The translations under genes and the position numbers were made by a program. A stretch of DNA of 23,460 nt from an uncultured Gardnerella sp. (GTDB taxonomy: Bacteria; Actinomycetota; Actinomycetes; Actinomycetales; Bifidobacteriaceae). Under the pieces are notes generated by a model, which was given only the letters and a program-made list of their open reading frames with translations, was not told the origin of the DNA and did not search any database. The stretch covers positions 1 through 23,460 of the forward strand of contig CAMYED010000011.1 in NCBI GenBank assembly GCA_947254595.1. The letters run 5' to 3'. Below, in pieces: positions 7,925 to 14,722 of the stretch. The number at the start of each line of letters is the position of its first letter. Position 1 is the stretch's first letter.

Positions 7925-8974
7925 TTATTCAGCAAAAAAGTGCGCTGGGAAGGCGGATGTTTTGCGAAGTGCATGATTTGGCAGTATTACAGCAAACTCA
8001 GCGCTTGTAGTTTGCACTATTTTTTGCAAATCGCTTTCTTGCGATACGAACAACGCAGTTGCAAGTGCGTCGGCGTAAGCAGCTGGAAAATCGCAAGTTT
8101 TAGCAGGAACGTAAGTCCAACTTGCAGCAAGTTTTTGCGAAGGAACGCCGTCTAAAGCGTTAATCAAGTGAGTTGCAATTAAATTAGATTCAAAAGCATT
8201 GTCCGCAAGGCAATTTGCGTCTTTTGCTTTCCAACGCCTTCTTGCGCTAGACGAAGCGCACAACGCTCCACTTGCGATTGATGCCACACCTACCGCTTGC
8301 GTTGTATCAAAAGGATTTTCCAGAGCCACTTTTATTCTGCTATTTTCTTCGCTAAAACAAACACGCATATCGCCGCCGGCATTTACCAAAAAATCAAAAT
8401 CCGCAGGCAAATCACAATCCGAAGGAAAATCGCCACTAAGCTCATCTTTAATAATCTGCGTTACGAGATCTACAAAATAGCCCTTACCGGCTGCACCAAA
8501 ATCAAGCTGCACTGGATGACTTGTGTGGAGCGTTGTGCCGCCGTCATCTCGCGAAATATCTGCCCACTTAACTGGAAGTGCACGACGATAATTGGCCCAA
8601 CTACCGCTACACGCACTCGCGCTAGTAGCAGACTCTGGAACGAATTGCACAGAATTACTGTAGCCAAGCGCAAGCAGATCTGCGCCAACGCAAGCATCGA
8701 AAGCTCCGTGCGTTACAGCATAAAACTCGTCATAAATCGCAAAAAGCGGCCCAGCCCACGCTGGAAACTCAAAATCGCCGCCATGCTCCGCACAAGCAAT
8801 GCGCGAAACTAGCGAATCCGCACGAAAGCGGGAAAGCACCGATTCATACTCTTCAACAAAAGCGCGAATCCGCTGCTCAGCGCGCTCAGGAATCGGCTTG
8901 CTGCTAGAGATAATAATCCCAGTTCCAAGCGCGCGCTCAATCGCAATTACATTCCTAAACATTGCTTGCTTCAC
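7925..8974 (-). CDS. apbE: FAD:protein FMN transferase (ApbE family)
   Basis: ApbE enzymes split FAD and attach FMN to a Thr or Ser of FMN-binding domains in exported redox proteins, using Mg2+. The family pattern is visible: GAAGKGYFVD (160-169), NAGGD (198-202) and an ADALATALF stretch near the end that supplies the metal-binding Asp. The 349-residue length is normal. No signal peptide or lipobox is present at the N-terminus, although many ApbE proteins are exported. The start given is GTG 8974, which overlaps the stop of the Fic gene (GTGA); ATG 8962 is an alternative and neither has a clear ribosome site. No FMN-binding substrate is complete in this window. Its place before the iron operon suggests a flavinylated partner in iron reduction, possibly the truncated lipoprotein at 1-259. 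Confidence 0.9.
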   Translation of the reverse strand: MKQAMFRNVIAIERALGTGIIISSSKPIPERAEQRIRAFVEEYESVLSRFRADSLVSRIACAEHGGDFEFPAWAGPLFAIYDEFYAVTHGAFDACVGADLLALGYSNSVQFVPESATSASACSGSWANYRRALPVKWADISRDDGGTTLHTSHPVQLDFGAAGKGYFVDLVTQIIKDELSGDFPSDCDLPADFDFLVNAGGDMRVCFSEENSRIKVALENPFDTTQAVGVASIASGALCASSSARRRWKAKDANCLADNAFESNLIATHLINALDGVPSQKLAASWTYVPAKTCDFPAAYADALATALFVSQESDLQKIVQTTSAEFAVILPNHALRKTSAFPAHFFAE

Positions 8975-10281
8975 TCAAACATTTCATTCGCTTTTTTAGA
9001 AAGCTCATACCGAAGAGGGCGTTCGCCCAACGAGTCAACCATTTCAAGATCAATCAAACCGTTAAGCGCGCTCACAATCTTTCTCTCACCAACCCGCTCA
9101 CCAATTGCGTTTCCAACATATTCGCTTAATTGCTTGCGAGTCATCGGAGTTGGATTATACGAAAAAAGCTTATTTTGCAACAAAATAGTCATAACTTCGC
9201 GCTGCACTTTAGAAATCGCTGTTTTTTTGGAGAACTCTAATAGCTTATCCATGCAGTAAATAATCTGTTTTAATTGCAAAATAATATTGTTTAATACTTC
9301 GTTCTGTGCTTTTTTAATATATTCCAACATTGTGCAGCAAAACATAGTTAAATCATTGCAATTAAACAGTTCTTGCGATTTGGAAAAGGCAGCATAATAT
9401 CCAGATTTTTCTGCATAAATTATAGAGCTTAAGCTCAAAATTGTTGGCATCGAAAGCTGCTCATGCAATTGCAAAGCAAGCAAAAACCGCCCAGTTCTGC
9501 CGTTTCCATCGTAAAACGGGTGCACGCTCTCAAAAGCATAGTGGCACATGCACGCTTTAATAAGCGTTGGAACTTTGTTGCTATTCATCAAACTCAACAT
9601 CTGCGTTAAATGCTTTTGAATTTCCGCTTCCGTTGCATCGCCATCGTGCACTACATTATTTGCACCATCACGAATACTTACTTTTCCCTTCCTAAAAATC
9701 TCTCCATCTGGAATATTGCTTGCTTCTAATTCGCCCTGCATAATGCTGTCGTAAATTTTTCGTATATCTTGCAAGGTTTGTGGGATTGAAGTGCTACTCT
9801 CCTTTGAATCCGCAACTGACTCTACATTCAAATCCGCAACAGATTCCGCAACAGACTTTTCTTTAGAATCTGCAAGCTCAAGAAAAAGCTTAGTAAATTC
9901 ACTAAAACGCGTATGCTTATTCTGCTCGTTTGCAGCATCAAGTGCTTTGGAAAGCTCTTTTCTAGTACTGTGAACACCTTCAATAATGTTGGTATTTTGC
10001 ACTTCTTTTGCAATAAGTTGCATTAAATACTCGCGCTGAGCAAACCGTGGTAATCTGCCCCACGCTTTTTCAACCGCTTTTTCAGCATACGCAATATCAT
10101 TCATGTGCGTTACAAGATCCGTTACGCACATTGCAAAAATCTCATGCTTATCAAATATGATTCCAGAACGATACGTAGCAGGATTATCAATGCGCAATCG
10201 ATATTCTTCTTCCGCAATATCACAAGGTTTTGCATTACTTTTAGACATTGCAACTATTTTGCGTATTGTTTTGTAATCCAT
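8971..10281 (-). CDS. Fic-family AMP transferase with N-terminal inhibitory motif and C-terminal winged helix
   Basis: The 436-residue protein carries the catalytic Fic motif HPFYDGNGRTGR (254-265), used to transfer AMP from ATP to Ser, Thr or Tyr side chains of target proteins. An inhibitory motif of the (S/T)xxxE(G/N) type is seen at Thr97-Gly102 (TNIIEG); in this class its Glu, here Glu101, reaches into the active site and keeps the enzyme off. The last 75 residues look like a winged-helix DNA-binding domain. A serine/acidic low-complexity insert with repeated ESVAD lies at about 140-165. GGAG seven nt before ATG 10281 fixes the start. The target is unknown. It is translationally linked to apbE by a 4-nt overlap. 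Confidence 0.9.
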   Translation of the reverse strand: MDYKTIRKIVAMSKSNAKPCDIAEEEYRLRIDNPATYRSGIIFDKHEIFAMCVTDLVTHMNDIAYAEKAVEKAWGRLPRFAQREYLMQLIAKEVQNTNIIEGVHSTRKELSKALDAANEQNKHTRFSEFTKLFLELADSKEKSVAESVADLNVESVADSKESSTSIPQTLQDIRKIYDSIMQGELEASNIPDGEIFRKGKVSIRDGANNVVHDGDATEAEIQKHLTQMLSLMNSNKVPTLIKACMCHYAFESVHPFYDGNGRTGRFLLALQLHEQLSMPTILSLSSIIYAEKSGYYAAFSKSQELFNCNDLTMFCCTMLEYIKKAQNEVLNNIILQLKQIIYCMDKLLEFSKKTAISKVQREVMTILLQNKLFSYNPTPMTRKQLSEYVGNAIGERVGERKIVSALNGLIDLEMVDSLGERPLRYELSKKANEMFE

Positions 10282-10291
10282 AATGCAGCTC

Positions 10292-10333
10292 CGTTTACAT
10301 TATTGCGTTTACATTATTGCGTTTACATTATTG
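10292..10333. repeat. Three 14-bp tandem repeats in the fic promoter/leader
   Basis: CGTTTACATTATTG occurs three times in a row without a mismatch. On the minus strand each unit reads CAATAATGTAAACG and contains a TAATGT hexamer that could act as a -10 element. The array ends about 10 bp before the fic start codon, immediately before its GGAG ribosome site. Confidence 0.9.
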
Positions 10334-10389
10334 AGGATTTTGCAGTAATGTCTTGCAATGTTTTGCTTGCGATATTTTTGCATATACGC

Positions 10390-10593
10390 AAATAACGCAT
10401 TTATCACAAAATGATTGCATAGCTAACGTAAGAATCTATTCTATACCGACATTTTGGCAAAATGAAGGCATAGCGTGCAAAAAATACTCATCTATACCGA
10501 CATTTTCGCAAAAAAGCGGTATAGCACGCAAAATATATTCTCCTATACCAACATTTTCGCAAAAACGCAACTTACTCAATGTTGCGCAATTTC
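10390..10593. repeat. 51-bp-period tandem array V between fic and higBA
   Basis: Units start at 10441, 10492 and 10543 with CTATACC(G/A)ACATTTT(C/G)GC, exactly 51 bp apart. A more degenerate unit at 10390 shares CAAAATGA and GCATAGC with the first. The unit at 10492 contains the inverted repeat CTATACCG / CGGTATAG, and inner TTTT..AAAA arms occur in each. The rest of 10282-10694 (413 bp without a clear gene) holds the 14-bp and 9-bp repeats and the higBA promoter. An open frame across the array is considered a by-product, because 51 is a multiple of three. Confidence 0.88.
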
Positions 10594-10611
10594 CGCAATT
10601 TCCGCAATTTA
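10585..10611. repeat. Three 9-bp tandem repeats (CGCAATTTC)
   Basis: CGCAATTTC is followed by an identical copy and by CGCAATTTA. It lies between the last 51-bp unit and the higBA operator. Confidence 0.85.
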
Positions 10612-10647
10612 CGCAGCACTGGCAACATAACGCGCCAACCGTTCAAT

Positions 10648-10674
10648 CGTTACTAACGCTTGACGTTAGTAACG
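10648..10674. promoter_or_regulatory. Twin-palindrome operator of the higBA module
   Basis: CGTTACTAACG and CGTTAGTAACG are inverted to each other across CTTGA. Each arm is itself a palindrome around its centre base, so there are two similar sites 16 bp apart. The site ends 21 bp before the toxin start and covers the -35 hexamer. Antitoxins of the HigA/Xre type repress their own promoter through such sites, so this is probably the HigA operator. Confidence 0.7.
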
Positions 10675-10688
10675 CAATACATTACCAT
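10660..10688 (+). promoter_or_regulatory. Predicted higBA promoter
   Basis: TTGACG (10660-10665) and TACCAT (10683-10688) are 17 bp apart. A start seven bases after the -10 would be 10695, the first base of the toxin start codon. No ribosome site precedes that ATG, so the message may be leaderless. Confidence 0.5.
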
Positions 10689-10694
10689 AATTTA

Positions 10695-10982
10695 ATGGAA
10701 ACAAGAGAAAAGGAACTTAATGATTACCTATACGGCGGCTCGTACCCAAAAGGTTATCCCACTGGATTATAAAAAATCCTAAAAAGAAAACTGCAAATAC
10801 TAAAAGCTGCATATGATTTACAAGATCTTAAAGCACCGCCAGGAAATCAGCTTGAGCCACTCAAAGGCAATCTACTTGGATACTGGAGCATCAGAGTAAA
10901 TAAACAATACAGACTAATTTTCAAATGGAACGACAATACGAAAGAAGCTTACGATGTCTACTTCGACGACTACCACAGATAA
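10695..10982 (+). pseudogene. higB: HigB/RelE-type toxin interrupted by an in-frame stop
   Basis: The frame from ATG 10695 to TAA 10982 would encode 95 residues, the usual HigB length. Codon 26 (10770-10772) is TAA. After it the same frame continues with clear HigB features: KLQILKAAYDLQDL, PPGNQLEPLKGN, GYWSIRVNKQYRLIFKW and an AYDVYFDDYHR end. HigB toxins are ribosome-dependent mRNA interferases. No start codon follows the stop in a place that would restore a useful protein, so the toxin is probably inactive; a sequencing error, or rare readthrough, cannot be excluded. The 3' end overlaps higA by 29 nt, the normal toxin-first layout of this family. Confidence 0.82.
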
Positions 10983-11256
10983 CTACTTGAGCACTCCTGG
11001 CGAAATTTTGCGCGAAGAATTTATGGAGCCTCTTAAAATAAGCTCATACAAGCTTGCTCACACTATCGGCACATCGCAAACAGCTATTGGGGAAATTTTA
11101 AACGGCAAACGCGCAATCAGTGTAGCAATGGCATACAAGCTATCTAAAGCTTTTAGAACAACTCCAGATTTTTGGCTCAATCTTCAACGTGACTACGACA
11201 TTTTGCGATTTGACGAATCCAGCATAGGCAACATAACGCCACTAGTTTCGGCGTAG
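10954..11256 (+). CDS. higA: HigA-type antitoxin
   Basis: This 100-residue protein has the HigA layout: PGEILREEFMEPL near the N-terminus, a helix-turn-helix from about SSYKLAHTIGTSQTAIGEIL to NGKRAIS, and the TTPDFWLNLQRDYD end. HigA proteins bind and neutralise HigB and repress the operon. ATG 10954 is inside the toxin frame and gives the usual length. The antitoxin is intact while its toxin carries a stop, so it may survive as a repressor or as an antidote to related toxins. The last 52 bp of the gene occur again, imperfectly, 162 bp downstream. Confidence 0.9.
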   Translation: MSTSTTTTDNYLSTPGEILREEFMEPLKISSYKLAHTIGTSQTAIGEILNGKRAISVAMAYKLSKAFRTTPDFWLNLQRDYDILRFDESSIGNITPLVSA

Positions 11257-11290
11257 ATTATTCCAAAGATAAGCGCCATGTTATAGCTAA

Positions 11291-11332
11291 ATCTTTACTT
11301 ATTTGCACATAACAACAATAAAAAGTAAAGAT
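11291..11332. repeat. Inverted repeat after higA
   Basis: ATCTTTACTT (11291-11300) and AAGTAAAGAT (11323-11332) form 10-bp perfect arms with a 22-nt loop. There is no T-run, so a classical terminator is doubtful. GTAAAGAT recurs at about 11356. The region 11257-11596 has no clear gene. Confidence 0.6.
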
Positions 11333-11366
11333 AATTGCGATTTTATGCACACAAATGTAAAGATTC

Positions 11367-11418
11367 GCGATTTGACGAATCCAGCATTGGCAACATAACA
11401 CAACTTGTTTCGGCGTAG
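11367..11418 (+). repeat. Degenerate second copy of the higA 3' end
   Basis: These 52 bp match the end of higA (11205-11256), including its stop codon, with four differences. Nothing upstream of the copy looks like the rest of higA. It is probably the scar of a second module or of a recombination event. Confidence 0.85.
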
Positions 11419-11444
11419 CATGATTTACGCAAACAGACGCCTCC

Positions 11445-11596
11445 ACTTTCAAAAGTGAAAAAATATTATAGTTTTGAAAGTGAAAATGATATAATACTTT
11501 CAAAAGTAAAATAATATTACAGTTTTGAAAGTAAAAATACGTATCCACTTTCAAAAGTAAAAAATACTACGATTCTGAAGACGAAAGGCGATTGAA
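11445..11596. repeat. 51-bp-period array W before the AAA ATPase gene
   Basis: ACTTTCAAAAGT starts at 11445, 11496 and 11547, each 51 bp apart. The inverse arm TTTTGAAAGT lies at 11472 and 11523, also 51 bp apart, and a decayed third arm runs into the ribosome site. Each full unit is therefore an inverted repeat ACTTTCAAAA / TTTTGAAAGT. A TATAAT hexamer lies at 11490-11495 at the end of the first unit. The array ends at the start codon of the ATPase gene and probably controls it. Confidence 0.88.
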
Positions 11597-12880
11597 ATGA
11601 AACTAATCGAGAGAACAGATTACCTAAATCGCCTAAAGCGACTTAAAGGAACGCCAGATATAAAAATCATTACCGGCATTCGGCGCAGCGGAAAATCGGA
11701 GTTGCTGCGCGCTTACCGCACTTATTTAGAAAACGCCTACAGCAATCAAAGTAGCAAACTTTACGCTTCAGCAAAGCATGCGCAAATACCAAACGAACTA
11801 CAACAGCAAAATAACCTAGATAATCAGCAACTTAACATAATCAGCATCGACTTTAATAACCTAAATTATGAAAATCTGAAAAATTACAAAAGCCTTTTCG
11901 AGTATGTTGAGAGCCGTTACATACCCGAAGCCTACAACGTTCTTATGATTGACGAAGTGCAATTGTGCCCAAAATTTGAGCTTGCGATTAACAGCCTTCA
12001 CAATAGCAATAAATACGATATTTACTTAACGGGATCCAACGCATTCTTACTTAGTTCTGATCTTGCAACACTGTTTAGCGGGAGATTTATTGAAATACCA
12101 ATATTCCCCTTCAGCTTTGCAGAATATTGCGAATACTTTGAAATAGAAAGCAACTTTAACGATGCTTTGCAAAAGTATTTACAACAAGGCGGACTTGCAG
12201 GCTCATACGTTTACGCTAACCAAGACGATGCAGAAGCGTACATAAAAAATGTGTATACAACTCTCGTTAAACGCGATTTAGTAGACAAATACGCAATATC
12301 AGAAGTCTCACTTCTTGACTCAATATGCGAATTTTTAATGGATAATATTGCAAATCTCACAACCGCAAACAATGTAAGCTCAATACTTAAGCAGAATCAG
12401 ATTGAAACAACTCACATAACTGTTGGCAATTATCTAAAATATTTATGCAATGCGTTCATGTTTTATAAAGTAAAACGCTACGATATTCGCGGCAAAAAAT
12501 ACTTAGAAACAAACGAAAAATACTATTTAGCAGATACCGCGCTACGCTACGCAATTCTAGGAACGCGCAACATGGATTACGGAAGAGCGTACGAGAATAT
12601 TGTGGCACTTGAGCTTATGCGAAGAGGATACTCAATTTACGTTGGTAAACTTTACCAAAAAGAAGTAGATTTTGTTGCAATAAAAGCGAGCGAAAAGATT
12701 TATATTCAAGTTTCAGACAACATTAGCAACGAAGAAACTATTGAGCGCGAACTTTCACCACTCAAAGCCATAAAAGATTCTTACCCTAAAATCCTTCTAG
12801 CAAACACTCGACACGATTCTTACGACATTGAAGGAATACGCGTAATAGACATAGCGCAGTGGCTACTTAGCGCGAACTAA
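11597..12880 (+). CDS. AAA ATPase of the AAA_14/DUF4143 family
   Basis: This 427-residue protein has Walker A GIRRSGKS (27-34), Walker B VLMIDEVQ (115-122) and the family's LTGSNA segment (144-149). The C-terminal part (about 330-375) has the DUF4143 layout, with ENIVALEL, VDFVA and IYIQV, which resembles a PD-(D/E)xK nuclease fold. The usual Lys of that fold appears to be Gln here, so cleavage activity is doubtful. AGGCG eight nt before ATG 11597 supports the start. The function of this family is largely unknown. It is common in bifidobacteria and in archaea, often in variable regions. Its promoter region consists of the W array, which suggests self-regulation or binding of the ATPase to the repeats; this is inference. 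Confidence 0.88.
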   Translation: MKLIERTDYLNRLKRLKGTPDIKIITGIRRSGKSELLRAYRTYLENAYSNQSSKLYASAKHAQIPNELQQQNNLDNQQLNIISIDFNNLNYENLKNYKSLFEYVESRYIPEAYNVLMIDEVQLCPKFELAINSLHNSNKYDIYLTGSNAFLLSSDLATLFSGRFIEIPIFPFSFAEYCEYFEIESNFNDALQKYLQQGGLAGSYVYANQDDAEAYIKNVYTTLVKRDLVDKYAISEVSLLDSICEFLMDNIANLTTANNVSSILKQNQIETTHITVGNYLKYLCNAFMFYKVKRYDIRGKKYLETNEKYYLADTALRYAILGTRNMDYGRAYENIVALELMRRGYSIYVGKLYQKEVDFVAIKASEKIYIQVSDNISNEETIERELSPLKAIKDSYPKILLANTRHDSYDIEGIRVIDIAQWLLSAN

Positions 12881-12911
12881 GTCAAATAGCAGAACGCAAT
12901 AAGAAAGAGCC

Positions 12912-12947
12912 TTCGCGCGCGAACGCAAACAAGCGAACGCGAGCGAA
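12912..12947. terminator. Possible hairpin between convergent genes
   Basis: TTCGCGCGCG (12912-12921) pairs with CGCGAGCGAA (12938-12947) with one mismatch. On the minus strand it is followed by CTCTTTCTTATT, a weak U-tract. It may end the LPXTG gene transcript; it is not a textbook terminator. Confidence 0.35.
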
Positions 12948-13031
12948 AGCACTTAATAAACTATTGCTACTAGCGTATAGCAAACATATCAATTAGCCAG
13001 CTATTCAGCTATTCAGTAAGTTAGCAAGTTA

Positions 13032-14537
13032 CTAGCGGCGAACCTTACGCAAAGCAACGCCAACACCAGCAAGCACAACCACAGCAATCGAAGCCACAGC
13101 AACACCAACACCAGTAGCAGGCAAAGCGTTCACACCACCATTAGCAGTATTGTTTTCAACAGTAATATTCGTCCAAGCAAGCTGATTACCCTTCTCATCA
13201 ACAAGAACAACAGTATGCTTACCAGAATAACCAGCAGGGAACTGAGCATCAAAAGACGCAACACCGTTAGAATCAAGCTTAACAGTCACATAATCACTAC
13301 CACTCACACTACGCAAAAGCTTAGGAGTAGAGTAAATAAACGCGTAAGCCCTAGCAGAACCATTCTTCTTCAACTCAGCATTAAACTCAGCGTTGTCAAC
13401 ACGAACAGTAACCCTATTAGACGCACCAGCCTTAGCAACATTATTATTACCAACAGTAATCTTATTCTCAACTTCCGGCTTAAGATCCTCAACACTCTTA
13501 GGAGCAGCAGGAACTGACGCTTCAGTTTGAGCTGGCTTCGCAGAAGACACAGGCTTTGCTAATTCAGGATTTGCTGCAGACTCAGTAACAGTAGGTACAG
13601 CTGGAGCTTTTTCTACAGACTTTTCAACAGGCTGGTCAGCAGACTTCTCAGCAGACTTCTCAACAGGCTTCTCAGCAGACTTCTCAACAGGCTTCTCAAC
13701 AGGCTGGTCAGCAGACTTCTCAGCTGGCAATACTTCAGACGAATCTTCGCTAACATCACCAGTAACTTCTGGGGCTTTCGTAGAATTATTACTCTTACTC
13801 TTTTCAGCTTCTGCAAGAAGATTCTTTAAAGAATCCAAACTAGACTTCTCAGAATCGCGAATTAACTGAGCCGTAAAGTGCAGTTCTTTTGCTTCGGCCT
13901 GCTTAGCCAAATCTTCCTTTTCTTGCGCCTTCTTGGCCAAAGCTTCCTTATTTATTCGATCTTCATATTTGAACACGGAAGTGAGATAATGCAAGGTATT
14001 ATAATTAGATTCTTCAATCTTCTTAGCAAGAGAATCAAGCCCAGCTTCTTTAGCTTTTTTAACTAAAGCAGCTTTGCCTTTAACGTACGCACTTTGAGCC
14101 TCATTGCGTTTTTTTGCGATAGCAGGTCTATTATTCTCCTCGCCGTAGAAAATTTTATTCGCCGATTGTAAGCCTCCTGCTTTGCGCACCTTATCAGCAA
14201 GATCATGCAAACCAATAACATCAAGATGCATAGCACGATATTTAACAATCATGCTATTTACGTGCTCAACAACAGCATCATTCTCGTTACCCTCACCAGT
14301 AACTTTCGAAGCATTATCGCTGACATATTTTAAAAGCTCATCAATTTCGCCGCTAAGAAGACCAGACTTTTTTACGCGATCTTCGAGCTTCACTACAGAA
14401 GGATGTTTAGCAGATTCTCCACCGCTATTCGTTTGAGCTGGAGTAACACCACTAGCCAACGCTGGAACAGCAAACGCAATTCCCGAAACAAAAGTTGCCA
14501 TCGCCGCAAAAGTGGCGATTGCTTTTTTAGTCAACAT
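13032..14537 (-). CDS. LPXTG sortase-anchored surface protein with tetrapeptide repeats
   Basis: This 501-residue exported protein starts at ATG 14537, because AAAGGA lies just upstream; starts at 14555 or 14558 would add 6 or 7 residues. It has a signal peptide (about 1-29), a lysine/alanine-rich helical region (about 40-250), a repeat region of xEK-P/S tetrapeptides (about 270-310), a beta-rich domain of about 90 residues, and a cell-wall sorting signal: LPATG, a hydrophobic stretch and RKVRR. The beta domain looks Ig-like, ending in AWTNITVEN. The protein should be linked to peptidoglycan by sortase. I do not recognise the family; adhesion is possible but unproven. The gene stands alone and converges on the ATPase gene. 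Confidence 0.88.
   Translation of the reverse strand: MLTKKAIATFAAMATFVSGIAFAVPALASGVTPAQTNSGGESAKHPSVVKLEDRVKKSGLLSGEIDELLKYVSDNASKVTGEGNENDAVVEHVNSMIVKYRAMHLDVIGLHDLADKVRKAGGLQSANKIFYGEENNRPAIAKKRNEAQSAYVKGKAALVKKAKEAGLDSLAKKIEESNYNTLHYLTSVFKYEDRINKEALAKKAQEKEDLAKQAEAKELHFTAQLIRDSEKSSLDSLKNLLAEAEKSKSNNSTKAPEVTGDVSEDSSEVLPAEKSADQPVEKPVEKSAEKPVEKSAEKSADQPVEKSVEKAPAVPTVTESAANPELAKPVSSAKPAQTEASVPAAPKSVEDLKPEVENKITVGNNNVAKAGASNRVTVRVDNAEFNAELKKNGSARAYAFIYSTPKLLRSVSGSDYVTVKLDSNGVASFDAQFPAGYSGKHTVVLVDEKGNQLAWTNITVENNTANGGVNALPATGVGVAVASIAVVVLAGVGVALRKVRR
13609..13727 (-). repeat. In-frame 12-bp repeats in the LPXTG gene
   Basis: About nine 12-bp units encode tetrapeptides of the type ADQP, VEKP, VEKS and AEKS. 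Blocks of 24 bp repeat almost perfectly. The segment links the helical part to the wall-proximal part and could change in length by slippage without breaking the frame. Confidence 0.88.
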
Positions 14538-14637
14538 ACTTTTCCTTTCCCTCATCACGAATTACCGCGTGAAGATTCTATTGCTAGAAAGAACATACGA
14601 GGTGATTCAATTTAGGATTAAATTAAATCATTAAAAA

Positions 14638-14650
14638 GTATATAATATAC
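14638..14650 (-). promoter_or_regulatory. Possible -10 region of the LPXTG gene
   Basis: GTATATAATATAC is a 13-bp palindrome and contains TATATT and TATTAT on the minus strand, about 100 nt before the start codon. A G-run (GGGGGAGGGG) lies immediately upstream on that strand. No convincing -35 is seen. In 14538-14722 I see nothing else besides this and the leader. Confidence 0.35.
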
Positions 14651-14722
14651 CCCTCCCCCGTTATGGTATTACATATTTTATTCACACTCTTTATCGCGCG
14701 CCGTCATTCAGTCATGCTGATT

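Noticed and set aside
10353..10772. Open frame of 139 codons with 17-residue repeats, running into the higB start
   Set aside because: The frame is open because the 51-bp repeat is a multiple of three. It has no ribosome site, and only its last 26 codons resemble a real protein (HigB).
10720..10782. Small frame of 20 codons inside higB with a good ribosome site
   Set aside because: It has no similarity I recognise, and the HigB frame explains the conservation better. It could only matter as a regulatory upstream peptide.
11258..11554. Minus-strand frame of 98 codons across array W
   Set aside because: It has no ribosome site and its repeated residues simply mirror the 51-bp DNA repeat.
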